From Trueperella bonasi (GTDB lineage: Bacteria; Actinomycetota; Actinomycetes; Actinomycetales; Actinomycetaceae): a stretch of DNA of 64,000 bases. The stretch covers positions 310,001 to 374,000 of the forward strand of contig NZ_JAUSQX010000001.1 of assembly GCF_030811535.1 (NCBI RefSeq), read 5' to 3'. The position numbers were made by a program, and so were the translations under genes. Of the stretch, positions 48,542-57,250 are shown in pieces. How positions within the stretch are numbered: position 1 is the stretch's first letter; each line of letters opens with the position of its first letter. The notes under the pieces were generated by a model. The model had not been told where the DNA came from. It did no database searches and worked only from the letters and a program-made list of their open reading frames with translations.

Positions 48542-49450
48542 CTACACCTTCGTGTATCTGCGCAGTGCGAGATAGGAGGCCAAGGCTGCAATGAGAATCG
48601 CGCCCAGTAACAGCCAGGGGGCCATCATCAGCACGTCTTGGCTCGTGATGATACGTAGCCAGGAGCCGGCAAACCAATCTTGGATGAAGTATTCAACGGC
48701 CGCCCACAACGACGCGATCGCAAGGACCGCACCGACAAGCGCCGCGAGCACGCCTTCGAGGATGAAGGGGGCTTGGATAAATCCATTGGATGCGCCAACG
48801 AAACGCATAATTTCGGTTTCGTTTCTTCTGAACATGGCCGAAAGGCGGATCGTTGCTGGAATAAGCAAGAGTGCCGTCACAATCATGATGACGGCTAGAC
48901 CGCCAGAAATTAGCGTGAACCGGTTTAGCATATTGAACAGCGGTTCGAGCTGCTCTCGTTGATCAATAACGGCGTCGACCCCGGGACGCCCTTTGAGACT
49001 TTCCCGAACGACGTCGTATTCAGAGGGATCGACCAGTTTAACTCGATACGAAGCCTGCATTTGTTCGGGATCGACCGTGTCGAGCCACGCCGAGTCTGCC
49101 AAGTATTCCCGAAGCGCTTCGTAGGCTTCTTCTTTGGTTTCGAAGTGGACTTCCTCGACGTACTTTGCCATCTCCGCCGAATGCAAAAAGGCGTTTAACT
49201 CGTCGATTTGTTCCGGCGTGACTTCGCCCCCAGCGCACTGTGCCGTGTTTTGATCCGGTGCACATAGGAAGGCAGAAACTTCGACCCGGTCATACCAGTC
49301 GTTCTTTGCGGAGTCGATCTGCGTCTGCAATAAAATAGCCGCGCCGACGAAAAGTAGCGACACGAAAGTCACGAGTGTAACTGAGGCCGATAGCGCAAAG
49401 TTGGAGCGGAGACCTTTCCAGACCTGCGAGAAAATAAAACGTAATCTCAT
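48542..49450 (-). CDS. ftsX: Cell-division permease-like protein FtsX
   Basis: Membrane partner of FtsE that transmits ATP hydrolysis to periplasmic hydrolases. 302 residues: N-terminal segment ([23 protein letters not shown]), a large extracytoplasmic domain at about 55-170 ([21 protein letters not shown]), then three membrane segments in the C-terminal FtsX domain ([42 protein letters not shown]). Overlaps ftsE by 4 nt. Confidence 0.97.
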   Translation of the reverse strand: MRLRFIFSQVWKGLRSNFALSASVTLVTFVSLLFVGAAILLQTQIDSAKNDWYDRVEVSAFLCAPDQNTAQCAGGEVTPEQIDELNAFLHSAEMAKYVEEVHFETKEEAYEALREYLADSAWLDTVDPEQMQASYRVKLVDPSEYDVVRESLKGRPGVDAVIDQREQLEPLFNMLNRFTLISGGLAVIMIVTALLLIPATIRLSAMFRRNETEIMRFVGASNGFIQAPFILEGVLAALVGAVLAIASLWAAVEYFIQDWFAGSWLRIITSQDVLMMAPWLLLGAILIAALASYLALRRYTKV

Positions 49451-50139
49451 GCCTGGCTCCCTCCATACACGCCGCGGTCTTGATCTCGAACGACGTCTCC
49501 ATCGACGAGCTCAATCACTCGCTTACGCAACTGATTCACGATTGCTTGATCGTGGGTGGCCATGACGACTGTGGTGCCCTGCCGGTTAATCCGGTCAAGC
49601 AAACGCATAATTCCGAGTGCCGTTTTGTGGTCCAGGTTGCCCGTAGGCTCATCAGCCAACAAGAGTTCGGGCCGGTTAACCATCGCGCGGGCAATCGCCA
49701 CGCGTTGCTTTTCACCGCCCGACAGTTCGTGCATCCGGCGCTTTTCTTTGCCGTTAAGGCCAACGAGTTCCAACACTTGGGGCACTTCCTTGTGGATCGC
49801 GTGGCGCGGTTTACCAATCACCTGCATCGCAAGTGCAACGTTATCGAAAACGTTCTTATCGGAAAGCAAGCGGAAGTCCTGGAATACCGTTCCTATCTGC
49901 CTGCGCAAATACGGGACCCTGCGCGATGAAACCCCGGAAAGGTCTTTGCCGAGCACGTGGACTTTACCGGAGGTTGGGCGTTCCTCTGCCAGCACAAGTG
50001 CGAGCATCGTGGACTTACCAGAGCCCGAGGCGCCCACGAGGAACACGAATTCTCCCCGATCAATATTTAGGCTGACGTCATCCAGCGCGGGGGCAGCCCC
50101 GCGCTGATAAATTTTCGTGACGTTATCGAATGTGATCAT
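49447..50139 (-). CDS. ftsE: Cell-division ATP-binding protein FtsE
   Basis: ABC ATPase of the FtsEX complex. 230 residues from the ATG at 50139: Walker [14 protein letters not shown]-loop VFQDFRLL, signature [15 protein letters not shown], Walker [14 protein letters not shown], and H-loop [11 protein letters not shown]. Upstream in-frame TTG at 50151 is less likely. No strong Shine-Dalgarno is seen. It leads the ftsE-ftsX-M23-smpB run. Confidence 0.97.
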   Translation of the reverse strand: MITFDNVTKIYQRGAAPALDDVSLNIDRGEFVFLVGASGSGKSTMLALVLAEERPTSGKVHVLGKDLSGVSSRRVPYLRRQIGTVFQDFRLLSDKNVFDNVALAMQVIGKPRHAIHKEVPQVLELVGLNGKEKRRMHELSGGEKQRVAIARAMVNRPELLLADEPTGNLDHKTALGIMRLLDRINRQGTTVVMATHDQAIVNQLRKRVIELVDGDVVRDQDRGVYGGSQA

Positions 50140-50309
50140 TGTTGGTGCCAATACGTAATGGACATGGTTGCTTTTACATTACGCAGTCACCAAGAAGGTA
50201 CTGGGCAGGCGCGCCGTCACGCGACGCGCCTCACTTATTCATTTTTCTTAGAGCGTGACCGGAAGAAAGTGATAATTCCGAAAACAATCAGAGCTGGCCA
50301 AGGTCACGG

Positions 50310-51473
50310 CTAAGTGGCCTTAGCGAGGCTACTTAGCCGCTCGCGGGGGCACGCTAGTCCCCCCGATTGCCGCCAGCGAATTCCAGCGTCAATGAAACCG
50401 TCGAGATCGCCGTCGAAGACGGAGTCGGTGTTTCCAACTTCATGCCCGGTGCGCAGGTCTTTGACCATCTGGTAGGGGTGGAGCACGTAGGAACGCATCT
50501 GGTCGCCCCACGAAGCCTTCACGTCACCGGCCAGCTCTTTCTTTTTCGCCTGCTCTTCTTCATGGCGCAGTTGCAAGAGCTTGGACTGCAGCACGCGAAG
50601 TGCGGCAGCGCGGTTTTGAATCTGCGACTTTTCGTCCTGCATCGACACCACAATCCCGGTGGGGATGTGGGTCATTCGCACGGCCGAATCCGTTGTGTTG
50701 ACCGACTGACCACCCGGGCCAGACGAACGGAAAACATCGATTTTGAGTTCATTTTCTGGAATCTCGATCGAATCCGTGGTTTCAATCAGCGGGATTACCT
50801 CAACTGCGGCGAATGAGGTTTGGCGCCGGCCCTGATTGTCAAACGGTGAAATTCGCACCAACCTGTGCGTCCCCGCTTCCACAGAGAGCGTGCCGTAGGC
50901 GTAGGGCGCGGACACTTCGAAAGTGGTCGATTTAATCCCGGCTTCCTCAGCGTAGGAGGTATCCATAACCTTCGTCTTGTAGCCGTGGCGTTCGGCCCAA
51001 CGCAAATACATGCGTTGCAACATTTCAGCAAAATCTGCCGCGTCAACCCCGCCCGCACCAGAACGGATGGTGATCACGGCGTCGCGCTCATCATATTCGC
51101 CAGACAGCAGGGTTTTAATTTCGAGGTCGGCTAAATCAGCTTTGATCTTTTCGATCTCACGTTCGACTTCGCCAAGTAGCTCCTTACCCATGTCGGGATC
51201 GGCTTCGCTTTCTTCTTTGGCCATTTCGTACAGGGTTTCAACATCCTCGACCCGCGCGCCCATCTTTTCAATTCGCTCCAGCTCGGACTGAGCATGCGAG
51301 AGCCGCGAGGTCACCGCCTGTGCGGCATCTGGATCGTCCCACAGATCGGGGGCAGCGGACTTTTCGGTGAGCTCAGCGATGGTTGCACGGAGAGCTGGCA
51401 GGTCGGACACCGCCTTCACCTGATCGTAGGTGTGGCGAATATCGTCAATTTCTAGGCTGTGTTCAATGCTCAC
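50310..51473 (-). CDS. prfB: Peptide chain release factor 2
   Basis: Recognises UAA and UGA stop codons and triggers peptide release. 387 residues in one frame: there is no +1 programmed frameshift site near codon 25, as is usual in actinobacteria. [19 protein letters not shown], the codon-reading loop [21 protein letters not shown] with the SPF motif, and the catalytic [20 protein letters not shown] with GGQ are present. It starts at GTG 51473 with no clear ribosome site, 10 bp after the last Tad gene. The tail after GIRWRQ is slightly extended. Confidence 0.96.
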   Translation of the reverse strand: MSIEHSLEIDDIRHTYDQVKAVSDLPALRATIAELTEKSAAPDLWDDPDAAQAVTSRLSHAQSELERIEKMGARVEDVETLYEMAKEESEADPDMGKELLGEVEREIEKIKADLADLEIKTLLSGEYDERDAVITIRSGAGGVDAADFAEMLQRMYLRWAERHGYKTKVMDTSYAEEAGIKSTTFEVSAPYAYGTLSVEAGTHRLVRISPFDNQGRRQTSFAAVEVIPLIETTDSIEIPENELKIDVFRSSGPGGQSVNTTDSAVRMTHIPTGIVVSMQDEKSQIQNRAAALRVLQSKLLQLRHEEEQAKKKELAGDVKASWGDQMRSYVLHPYQMVKDLRTGHEVGNTDSVFDGDLDGFIDAGIRWRQSGGLACPRERLSSLAKAT

Positions 51474-51482
51474 GTGGGCATT

Positions 51483-51896
51483 CTACGGCATGCGCATCAG
51501 CTCGGCGCTGGAGGTGACCGTGAGATTTACTGCGCTCGAGTCCGCAAGAAATTCGGGCACGAACGGCAGGTAGGCTATTCCGCGTAGGTTCACGACGACG
51601 GTATCACCGCTCACGTATGCGGCATACGTAGCGTTATGGTTGCCGACGACGACCGTGCCGCCCGCGGGCGTCGCCGGCCGTAGGCTGAGACTACTGGCCG
51701 CGTAGTAGTCGTCATTTGCCACCTCCTGTGCTAGCTCGAGAGCGATGGCATCGGCGTGATTGAGCAGATCGCGGCGTACCGAATGCACGTGAATTGCCGA
51801 GGTCAAAATAAAAATCAGCGCGATCACAACGACCCACAGGCCAAGGCCCATGACGATCAGGTTGCCATCCTCTGCCTGCTCGTTCGGCGTTTTCAT
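51483..51896 (-). CDS. TadG-like/Rv3654c-type pilus assembly protein
   Basis: 137 residues: a short polar head EQAEDGNLIVMGLGLWVVVIALIF that fits the TadE/G-type processing and membrane segment, then a small extracytoplasmic domain (RRDLLNHADAIALELAQEVAN) typical of TadG-like N-terminal domains in actinobacteria. Last gene of the Tad run; it overlaps the previous gene by 4 nt. Confidence 0.75.
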   Translation of the reverse strand: MKTPNEQAEDGNLIVMGLGLWVVVIALIFILTSAIHVHSVRRDLLNHADAIALELAQEVANDDYYAASSLSLRPATPAGGTVVVGNHNATYAAYVSGDTVVVNLRGIAYLPFVPEFLADSSAVNLTVTSSAELMRMP

Positions 51897-52339
51897 GGTC
51901 GCACCACCCGATACTGATCGACGAGCATCGACTGACTCGCACTGATGGAGATCGATCCGATGATTGGCACGCCGACATCAGCCGACACGGTCACTTCGAC
52001 GCTTGCGCCCGGACTTAAGCATGGCGAAGCTGTACACGAGACGCCGAAGGCTAGCGGCTCCACGAAACCTCGAGTGTCCCAGGCCAGGTCAGCCGCTGTT
52101 CGCGCTTGCGCCTGCGCTTGCACACCAGAGTCCGCCCGTACATACGCGCGGACGGACTGCCGTGCAGCATCGTCGAGCGCTAGTTGAGCCCGCGTCGTCG
52201 TTGACAATCCGATCAGCAGGATCAGGGCCGGAATAATGATGACCGTCATCACGCCAATGAATTCAACGACGGCGTTTCCGGGCTCAGCCTGCTCACTCAC
52301 GGCCCGCTCACTCACGGCTGCTTCATTCGCGCTGCGCAT
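51893..52339 (-). CDS. TadE-family pseudopilin
   Basis: 148 residues. The N-terminal EQAEPGNAVVEFIGVMTVIIIPALILLIGL is the TadE signature: a prepilin-like cleavage site (G/NAVVEF with Glu at +5) and a hydrophobic helix. A soluble part with two Cys (GVSCTASPCLSPG) follows, possibly a disulfide. Overlaps the genes on both sides. Confidence 0.82.
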   Translation of the reverse strand: MRSANEAAVSERAVSEQAEPGNAVVEFIGVMTVIIIPALILLIGLSTTTRAQLALDDAARQSVRAYVRADSGVQAQAQARTAADLAWDTRGFVEPLAFGVSCTASPCLSPGASVEVTVSADVGVPIIGSISISASQSMLVDQYRVVRP

Positions 52340-52682
52340 GAGCTCTCACCTCAATGGCGTCGGCTCCCAAGAAGCCCGCGCCGGGAATGGGCGACCGAAC
52401 GACCACCTCGATGCCGGTACGGGTGTCGTTCACTGAAATATTGGATGCGTAATCGGCGTTCAAGGTCGTCGTGATGAGGTCGCGGGTACGCTCGGCCGCG
52501 AGAGCCTTGGAGCCGGCTATCGCTCCCGCGCGGGCACCTTCCATAGCCGCATCCGTGGCGATGGCATGCACATACCACCCCAGCGCCGCTGCGATCAGCG
52601 TGTACACCACCATGAGTAGCAAACTGACGGTGGCAACGAAGCCGACCGGCGCACTACCGTCCTCACGCTCGATGGCAACCAT
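52323..52682 (-). CDS. TadE-like minor pilus protein
   Basis: 119 residues with REDGSAPVGFVATVSLLLMVVYTLIAAALGW at the N-terminus, a pseudopilin-like helix, and a short domain (ATDAAMEGARAGAIAGSKAL). It follows the Flp pilin gene directly, sharing its boundary base, and overlaps the next TadE gene by 17 nt. Role in the Tad pilus inferred from structure and position. Confidence 0.75.
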   Translation of the reverse strand: MVAIEREDGSAPVGFVATVSLLLMVVYTLIAAALGWYVHAIATDAAMEGARAGAIAGSKALAAERTRDLITTTLNADYASNISVNDTRTGIEVVVRSPIPGAGFLGADAIEVRAHAQRE

Positions 52683-52885
52683 TAGATAGACAGGATGCGC
52701 TCGATCGCATTGTTGAACAGGTTGGTCAGAGCAGGGCCCGCGATTGCCCAGATGAGCACGACGAGCGCGGCCGTCATGAGCGTGATCATGACCCAGCCGG
52801 GCACATCACCCTGTTCTTCACGATCAACCTGCGGCCACAGCAAGTTCCGGATCGGCTGGCTGACGCGGAATTTCCTATTTTTCAT
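52682..52885 (-). CDS. Flp-type pilin (type IVb)
   Basis: 67 residues: a basic head to EEQGDVPGWVMI, then the helix TLMTAALVVLIWAIAGPALTNLF. Length and layout fit Flp pilins; cleavage after the Gly of EQG by a TadV-type peptidase is likely, although the usual Glu at +5 is absent. No peptidase gene is in the window. GAGAACACC before the ATG is a weak ribosome site. Confidence 0.78.
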   Translation of the reverse strand: MKNRKFRVSQPIRNLLWPQVDREEQGDVPGWVMITLMTAALVVLIWAIAGPALTNLFNNAIERILSI

Positions 52886-52924
52886 GGTGTTCTCTTTCTG
52901 TGTGAACTTAGGGATCTGGGAAAA

Positions 52925-53818
52925 CTAGGGCAATCGGAGGGCTTGTAACGCTGGGTAGACGGTGAAAAGAACGGTCAGTGGCAAGATGATGAAAATAACG
53001 GGAATCATCATTGCGATTTCCGCTTTACCGCCGGCTTCGAGGAGGTCACGGCGCGCCGCGTCACGGGCGTCGCGTGCTTGGGCGTGAAGGGAGCCGGCAA
53101 GGCCGCTGCCCTGCTCGAGGGCCGTGACCACGGCTTCTGCAAAACGTGCAACATTCCGGTTTCCGCACCGATTTGCCATATCTGTAAGCGCGTCGGTCAG
53201 TGGCGTGCCCGCGTGGACTTCAGCCATGGTGCGCCGCAACTCCGTAATCATTTCGCCGTCGCCGATGTGAGTCACCCGTTCGATGGCCACCCGGATGGAT
53301 TCACCGGAGGCCACCGCGAGCGCAAGGATCTCCACGACGTCGGGAAGCTGCGCCGTATAGGCTTTTTTCCGTTTTTCGCAGCGATTCGTCAGGTCCCAGT
53401 CAGCTCCCAGTACGGCGACGAGGGTCGAAACGACGACGGCGAGGAGAGCAACAATCACAGATATACCCCGCACGACGAGGGAGAGCGCTAACACTGCACC
53501 AATGGCGAATCCGACCGCTCCCCACTGCAATTGACGGATTCGAAAATCGCTGACCGAATGGTCGCCGAGCAGCTCGGTGCGCCGCTGGACCGATGCCGTC
53601 GTTGAACCCACCGTTTCAAAAAGCTGGGCTACGATGTCCGCGGCGTGGCCGCGCCGAACCGGTTTCTTCGTGCGCGTTGCGATGTAGGGAACCACTCTCG
53701 TGCGCAGTTGAGCCGGGCGGTAGACCAGCGCGACGAGGACGAGCAGTAAGCCGGCGCTGAGGGCGGTGCCGATGAGAAAGCCGCTAAGCATGGGCACCTG
53801 CCGCAAAAATGCGTTCAT
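52925..53818 (-). CDS. tadC: Tad pilus inner-membrane protein TadC (T2SSF domain)
   Basis: 297 residues with membrane segments near the N-terminus, a middle pair (GFAIGAVLALSLVVRGISVIV) and a C-terminal segment, around a T2SSF cytosolic domain (DVVEILALAVASGESIRVAIERV, ALEQGSGLAGSLHAQARDAR, AEIAMMIPVIFIILPLT). Platform protein for pilus extrusion. The start at 53818 overlaps tadB by 35 nt; an internal ATG at 53791 with AGG spacing is an alternative. Confidence 0.88.
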   Translation of the reverse strand: MNAFLRQVPMLSGFLIGTALSAGLLLVLVALVYRPAQLRTRVVPYIATRTKKPVRRGHAADIVAQLFETVGSTTASVQRRTELLGDHSVSDFRIRQLQWGAVGFAIGAVLALSLVVRGISVIVALLAVVVSTLVAVLGADWDLTNRCEKRKKAYTAQLPDVVEILALAVASGESIRVAIERVTHIGDGEMITELRRTMAEVHAGTPLTDALTDMANRCGNRNVARFAEAVVTALEQGSGLAGSLHAQARDARDAARRDLLEAGGKAEIAMMIPVIFIILPLTVLFTVYPALQALRLP

Positions 53819-54599
53819 CTTCTGGAAGCCTGCCTAGGTGGAGCATGAGCCAGTAAGCGATGATGGTGAGCACGAATCCGACGACGAGAATCGCTACGCC
53901 GGTCGAGGTCGAGAAAGCGTCGATCGCTCCCGGCCGGGTCGAAAAGAGTAGAAGCATCAGCCACGGTGCGATGGCGGCTATCCTCGCGCCGTTGACGGTC
54001 CACGACTGGCGCGCAAGGAGTTCGCCTCGAGCTCGGTTATCTTCGCGTACGAGGCTCGCAAGGCTGGCGAGCGTGGTGGCAAGGTCGCGGCCACCGAGGT
54101 GGTGAGAAAGGCGGAGTGCTTCCAGGATGCGGTCGGTCATCGGGTCTGCCAAGGTGGCTTTAAGTTCGTCAAGGGCGGGATCTAGCCGCCCGTCGGCACG
54201 CAGGTGCGCAGCGAATCGGGTAAATGGGGGACGCATCACTTCCGGGCCGCGTACCGATAGCAGTGCCAACGACTCCCCGATGGGCAGGCCGACGCGCACG
54301 TTTGCGACGATGTCGTCGATGACTTCGGGCCACACCTCGCGTAACTCTTCCCTGCGCCTTCGGGCGCGTGAATCGCGCCAGATTCCTGGAATGGCGGCAC
54401 ATAGTATGCCAATTGAGATCGCGATTGGAGCGGAGTTAGAGATCGCTCCGGCCAAGAAAAAGCCAACCCCGCCTGCGGCAAGTGGCGGCACGAGTTTGTG
54501 GAACCAGCCCGTGGGTAGTGTGATCGTTTTCGGATCGCGCCATGCTAAAACGATCAGGAATGCTCCAAGCCCAGCCAGTAGGCCTATAACGAAAGCCAT
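53784..54599 (-). CDS. tadB: Tad pilus inner-membrane protein TadB (T2SSF domain)
   Basis: 271 residues, paralogue of the next gene: N-terminal membrane segments, T2SSF domain with WPEVIDDIVANVRVGLPIGESL, ALRLSHHLGGRDLATTLASLASLVREDNRARGEL, and two C-terminal membrane segments (AIAPWLMLLLFS, VAILVVGFVLTIIAYWLML). Overlaps cpaF by 16 nt. Confidence 0.88.
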   Translation of the reverse strand: MAFVIGLLAGLGAFLIVLAWRDPKTITLPTGWFHKLVPPLAAGGVGFFLAGAISNSAPIAISIGILCAAIPGIWRDSRARRRREELREVWPEVIDDIVANVRVGLPIGESLALLSVRGPEVMRPPFTRFAAHLRADGRLDPALDELKATLADPMTDRILEALRLSHHLGGRDLATTLASLASLVREDNRARGELLARQSWTVNGARIAAIAPWLMLLLFSTRPGAIDAFSTSTGVAILVVGFVLTIIAYWLMLHLGRLPEDERIFAAGAHA

Positions 54600-55819
54600 G
54601 ATCCGCTCCCCAAAAGTTCGTTGAGGTTGTAGCCTCGTTCTTCAAACCGTTCTGGGTGGGGAACGAATCCCGGGCCGCGTTCAAGGCCTGAGCCCCGATC
54701 TAAGAAAATCTCCGTAGTCTCTACGACGTCGCCTTCGGCACGGCCGGTCAATCCGATGATTTCGCGTATTTTGCGGGTGCCGTCTCGATCGCGGTGGACG
54801 TGGACGACGAGGTCGATCGTTTGAGCCACTGTGGGGATTACGAAATCTGAGGTCACGTTTTCGCCTGCTAGCAGTGGAAGGACGCATAGCTTGTTGACGG
54901 CATCTCGGGCGGAATTGGCGTGGATTGTGCAGGCTCCGGGGATACCCGAGTTGAGCGCAATGAGCATGTCAAAGGCTTCTGCTTGCCGCACTTCGCCAAT
55001 AACGATGCGGTCGGGGCGCATGCGGAGGGATTCGCGTACGAGACGTCGGAGTGTGATTTCGCCGCGGTCTTCAATATTTGCCGGACGGGTTTGGAGCGCG
55101 ACGACGTCACGGTGCTTGAGGCCAAGTTCGAACACCTCTTCAGCGGTGATGATTCGTTGGCCAGCGGGAACGGCACCCAGGAGAGCGCGTAGCAGGGTGG
55201 TTTTTCCTGCCTGGGTGGCACCGGAGACGATGACGTTAAGCCCGCAGTCAATGGCCGCGTCGAGAAACCGGGTGGCGCTATCTGGAAGTAGCCCGAGTTC
55301 GGCGAGGTCGGATAGGCGGCGAGAGCGAACGATGTATTTGCGGATGTTGACGGCCCAGTGTTCACGTGTAATGTCCGGGATAGCCACGTGGAGGCGCTCT
55401 CCCGAGTGCAAAGCGGCATCGACGAAGGGTTGGGAGAGATCAAGCCGGCGCCCTGAGGCGCGCAGCATGCGTTCCACAAGATCTTTGATTTGCCCGGGTT
55501 CAAGCACCAGATTGGATAGTTGTGAGACGCCATTTTTGGCAAAGAAAATTCGGCCCGGTTCGTTGATCCAGATTTCTTCAATCTCCGGATCATCAATAAA
55601 CGGTTGAAGCGGACCGAAGCCACCGACGTCGTCGTGAAGCTTGCGCCGCGTTGTCCCGACGTCGTCCACACTCGGCATCACGCCGGCTACGGTTAGGTCT
55701 TCGTATTCAGCTAGGGCCTGATCGATGAGTTCATCAAGCCCGGCCCGGTCGCGTTGCGGATCGATCCGAGAAGAGCGAACAAGCTCGCGCACGCGCGCAT
55801 TGAGCCACGCTTCGGCCAT
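54584..55819 (-). CDS. cpaF: Tad/CpaF-family secretion ATPase
   Basis: Hexameric ATPase that drives Flp pilus assembly. 411 residues from the ATG at 55819, chosen for its GGAGG eight bases upstream; a GTG five codons earlier overlaps that site. N-terminal domain with VGGFGPLQPFIDDPEIEEIWINEP, Walker A VSGATQAGKTTLLRALL, the Asp box ITAEEVFELGL, Walker B MRPDRIVIGEVRQAEAFDML and the His box ACTIHANSARDAV. No CpaE-like gene precedes it, so the locus is the short actinobacterial form. Confidence 0.95.
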   Translation of the reverse strand: MAEAWLNARVRELVRSSRIDPQRDRAGLDELIDQALAEYEDLTVAGVMPSVDDVGTTRRKLHDDVGGFGPLQPFIDDPEIEEIWINEPGRIFFAKNGVSQLSNLVLEPGQIKDLVERMLRASGRRLDLSQPFVDAALHSGERLHVAIPDITREHWAVNIRKYIVRSRRLSDLAELGLLPDSATRFLDAAIDCGLNVIVSGATQAGKTTLLRALLGAVPAGQRIITAEEVFELGLKHRDVVALQTRPANIEDRGEITLRRLVRESLRMRPDRIVIGEVRQAEAFDMLIALNSGIPGACTIHANSARDAVNKLCVLPLLAGENVTSDFVIPTVAQTIDLVVHVHRDRDGTRKIREIIGLTGRAEGDVVETTEIFLDRGSGLERGPGFVPHPERFEERGYNLNELLGSGSWLSL

Positions 55820-55970
55820 CGCTATCACCTCCACTAGCCGAAGCTAGCTGGCGAACCAAACATCCCACTCAATTCACCCACAGCTGTGGATAACTAAAGC
55901 AGTGTTTTTGTGAGCGTGATAATGGTGACCACAAGAAAGCAGCGCCGAAAACTGGAGACTCAGCCCCCAC

Positions 55971-56321
55971 TCAGCTTTGGTGCACCAAGTAGCCGAAATC
56001 CCTAACCGGGGCGAGCGCTTCAGCCGAACTAACGAGGATCACCCAGTTATCTCCATCCACCTGCTCGTACACGTAGTGCACATCGGGTTTCACCGCCAAA
56101 TATTACTCAAGCGCCGCGGCCGTATCGGTCACGTACTCGGGCGGCAATTCACGTGCGGCCGGCTCAGGATGCTCGATATCTTCTACCGCCGTAGTTTCGG
56201 GCGAAGCCGCCTCATCCGCTTCCGAATCCGAAGAATTAAAAACCCTCAGGCCAATCACAATCGCGACCACTGCCAGTAGACCAATTCCAGCGACGATCCA
56301 CGGTTTCTTTTCGCTCATCAC
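55971..56321 (-). pseudogene. Small membrane-anchored protein gene with an in-frame stop
   Basis: Opens MMSEKKPWIVAGIGLLAVVAIV (one membrane segment), an acidic linker (SSDSEADEAASPETTAVED), then TDTAAALE and a TAA at 56103-56105. The same frame continues directly with YLAVKPDVHYVYEQVDGDNW and VRDFGYLVHQS to TGA at 55971. That would give a 116-residue secreted-domain protein. The sequence past the stop looks well conserved in composition, so the lesion is either recent or read through. No known family. Confidence 0.6.
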
Positions 56322-57151
56322 ACAATTCTATTCAACGTCGAACCGATACCTTCAATCGCGCATTCCACGACCTGCCCGGGCTGCAAGAACCGCGGCGGCT
56401 CCATACCCGCTCCCACGCCACCCGGCGTTCCGGTTGCAATCATGTCCCCCGGGCGTAATCTAATAAAGGTGGAGGCGTACTGCACCAGATCCACCGGATC
56501 GAAAAGCAGATCCGCAGTATTCGAATCCTGCATGACATGCCCGTCCACCGTCGTCATGATCCGCAGCGCCGGGCGCACGCCACCCACCTCGTCGGGCGTG
56601 ACCATCACAGGCCCAACCGGCGTGGCCGAATCCCAGTTCTTACCCTGCAACCACTGGAGCGTGCGATGCTGCCAATCCCTAGCCGACACGTCGTTCAGCA
56701 CCGTAAAGCCCGCGATCGCCTCTTCCGCCTCCGCCGGGCTTGCACGCCTCACGTGCTTGCCAATAACGACGACGAGCTCGGCCTCCCAGTCCAACTTCTC
56801 AACCTCGGGCGGGTAGACGATATCATCGCGAGCGCCGGTCAGCGCATCCGCAAATTTCATGAACAGGGTGGGATACTCCGGGAATTCTCTGCCCATCTCC
56901 TCGATATGCGCGCGATAGTTCAGGCCAACGCACAAAACCTTACGTGGCACAAGAACGAGCCGTTCCCACTCCACGTCGCTAAGCACCCATCGCCGCGCGG
57001 CACCTAAATCGGTGCTGAGCTCTTCGAGCCCACCACTCCGGTTCGCTGCGAGTAGCGCCCCGACGTCGTCGAAACCCAGCTCAACCGCCTCATCGCCCTC
57101 AACGAGCACGGATCGCGTCTGCCCATCAACTCTGATCGTTCCAAACTTCAT
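56318..57151 (-). CDS. Fumarylacetoacetate hydrolase family protein
   Basis: 277 residues. The FAH fold acts as hydrolase, decarboxylase or isomerase on 2-oxo acids in catabolic pathways. CVGLNYRAHIEEMGREFPEYP (start of core), KFADALTGARDDIVYPPEVEKLDWEAELVVVIGKHV (metal-binding Glu residues), FTVLNDVSARDWQHR, and MIATGTPGGVGAGMEPPRFLQPGQVV are present. The N-terminal 50 residues form the small extra domain. The actual substrate is unknown. The stop overlaps the start of the small broken gene by 4 nt. Confidence 0.9.
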   Translation of the reverse strand: MKFGTIRVDGQTRSVLVEGDEAVELGFDDVGALLAANRSGGLEELSTDLGAARRWVLSDVEWERLVLVPRKVLCVGLNYRAHIEEMGREFPEYPTLFMKFADALTGARDDIVYPPEVEKLDWEAELVVVIGKHVRRASPAEAEEAIAGFTVLNDVSARDWQHRTLQWLQGKNWDSATPVGPVMVTPDEVGGVRPALRIMTTVDGHVMQDSNTADLLFDPVDLVQYASTFIRLRPGDMIATGTPGGVGAGMEPPRFLQPGQVVECAIEGIGSTLNRIV

Positions 57152-57250
57152 AAGACAATCCTCGCCGATCGAACGTGCCCGGGAAAGTCTTTCTGGGCAA
57201 ACGGGCGTGTAATTACGCCCAATTCGCTCAGCGGCAGATACCGTGGAGGG

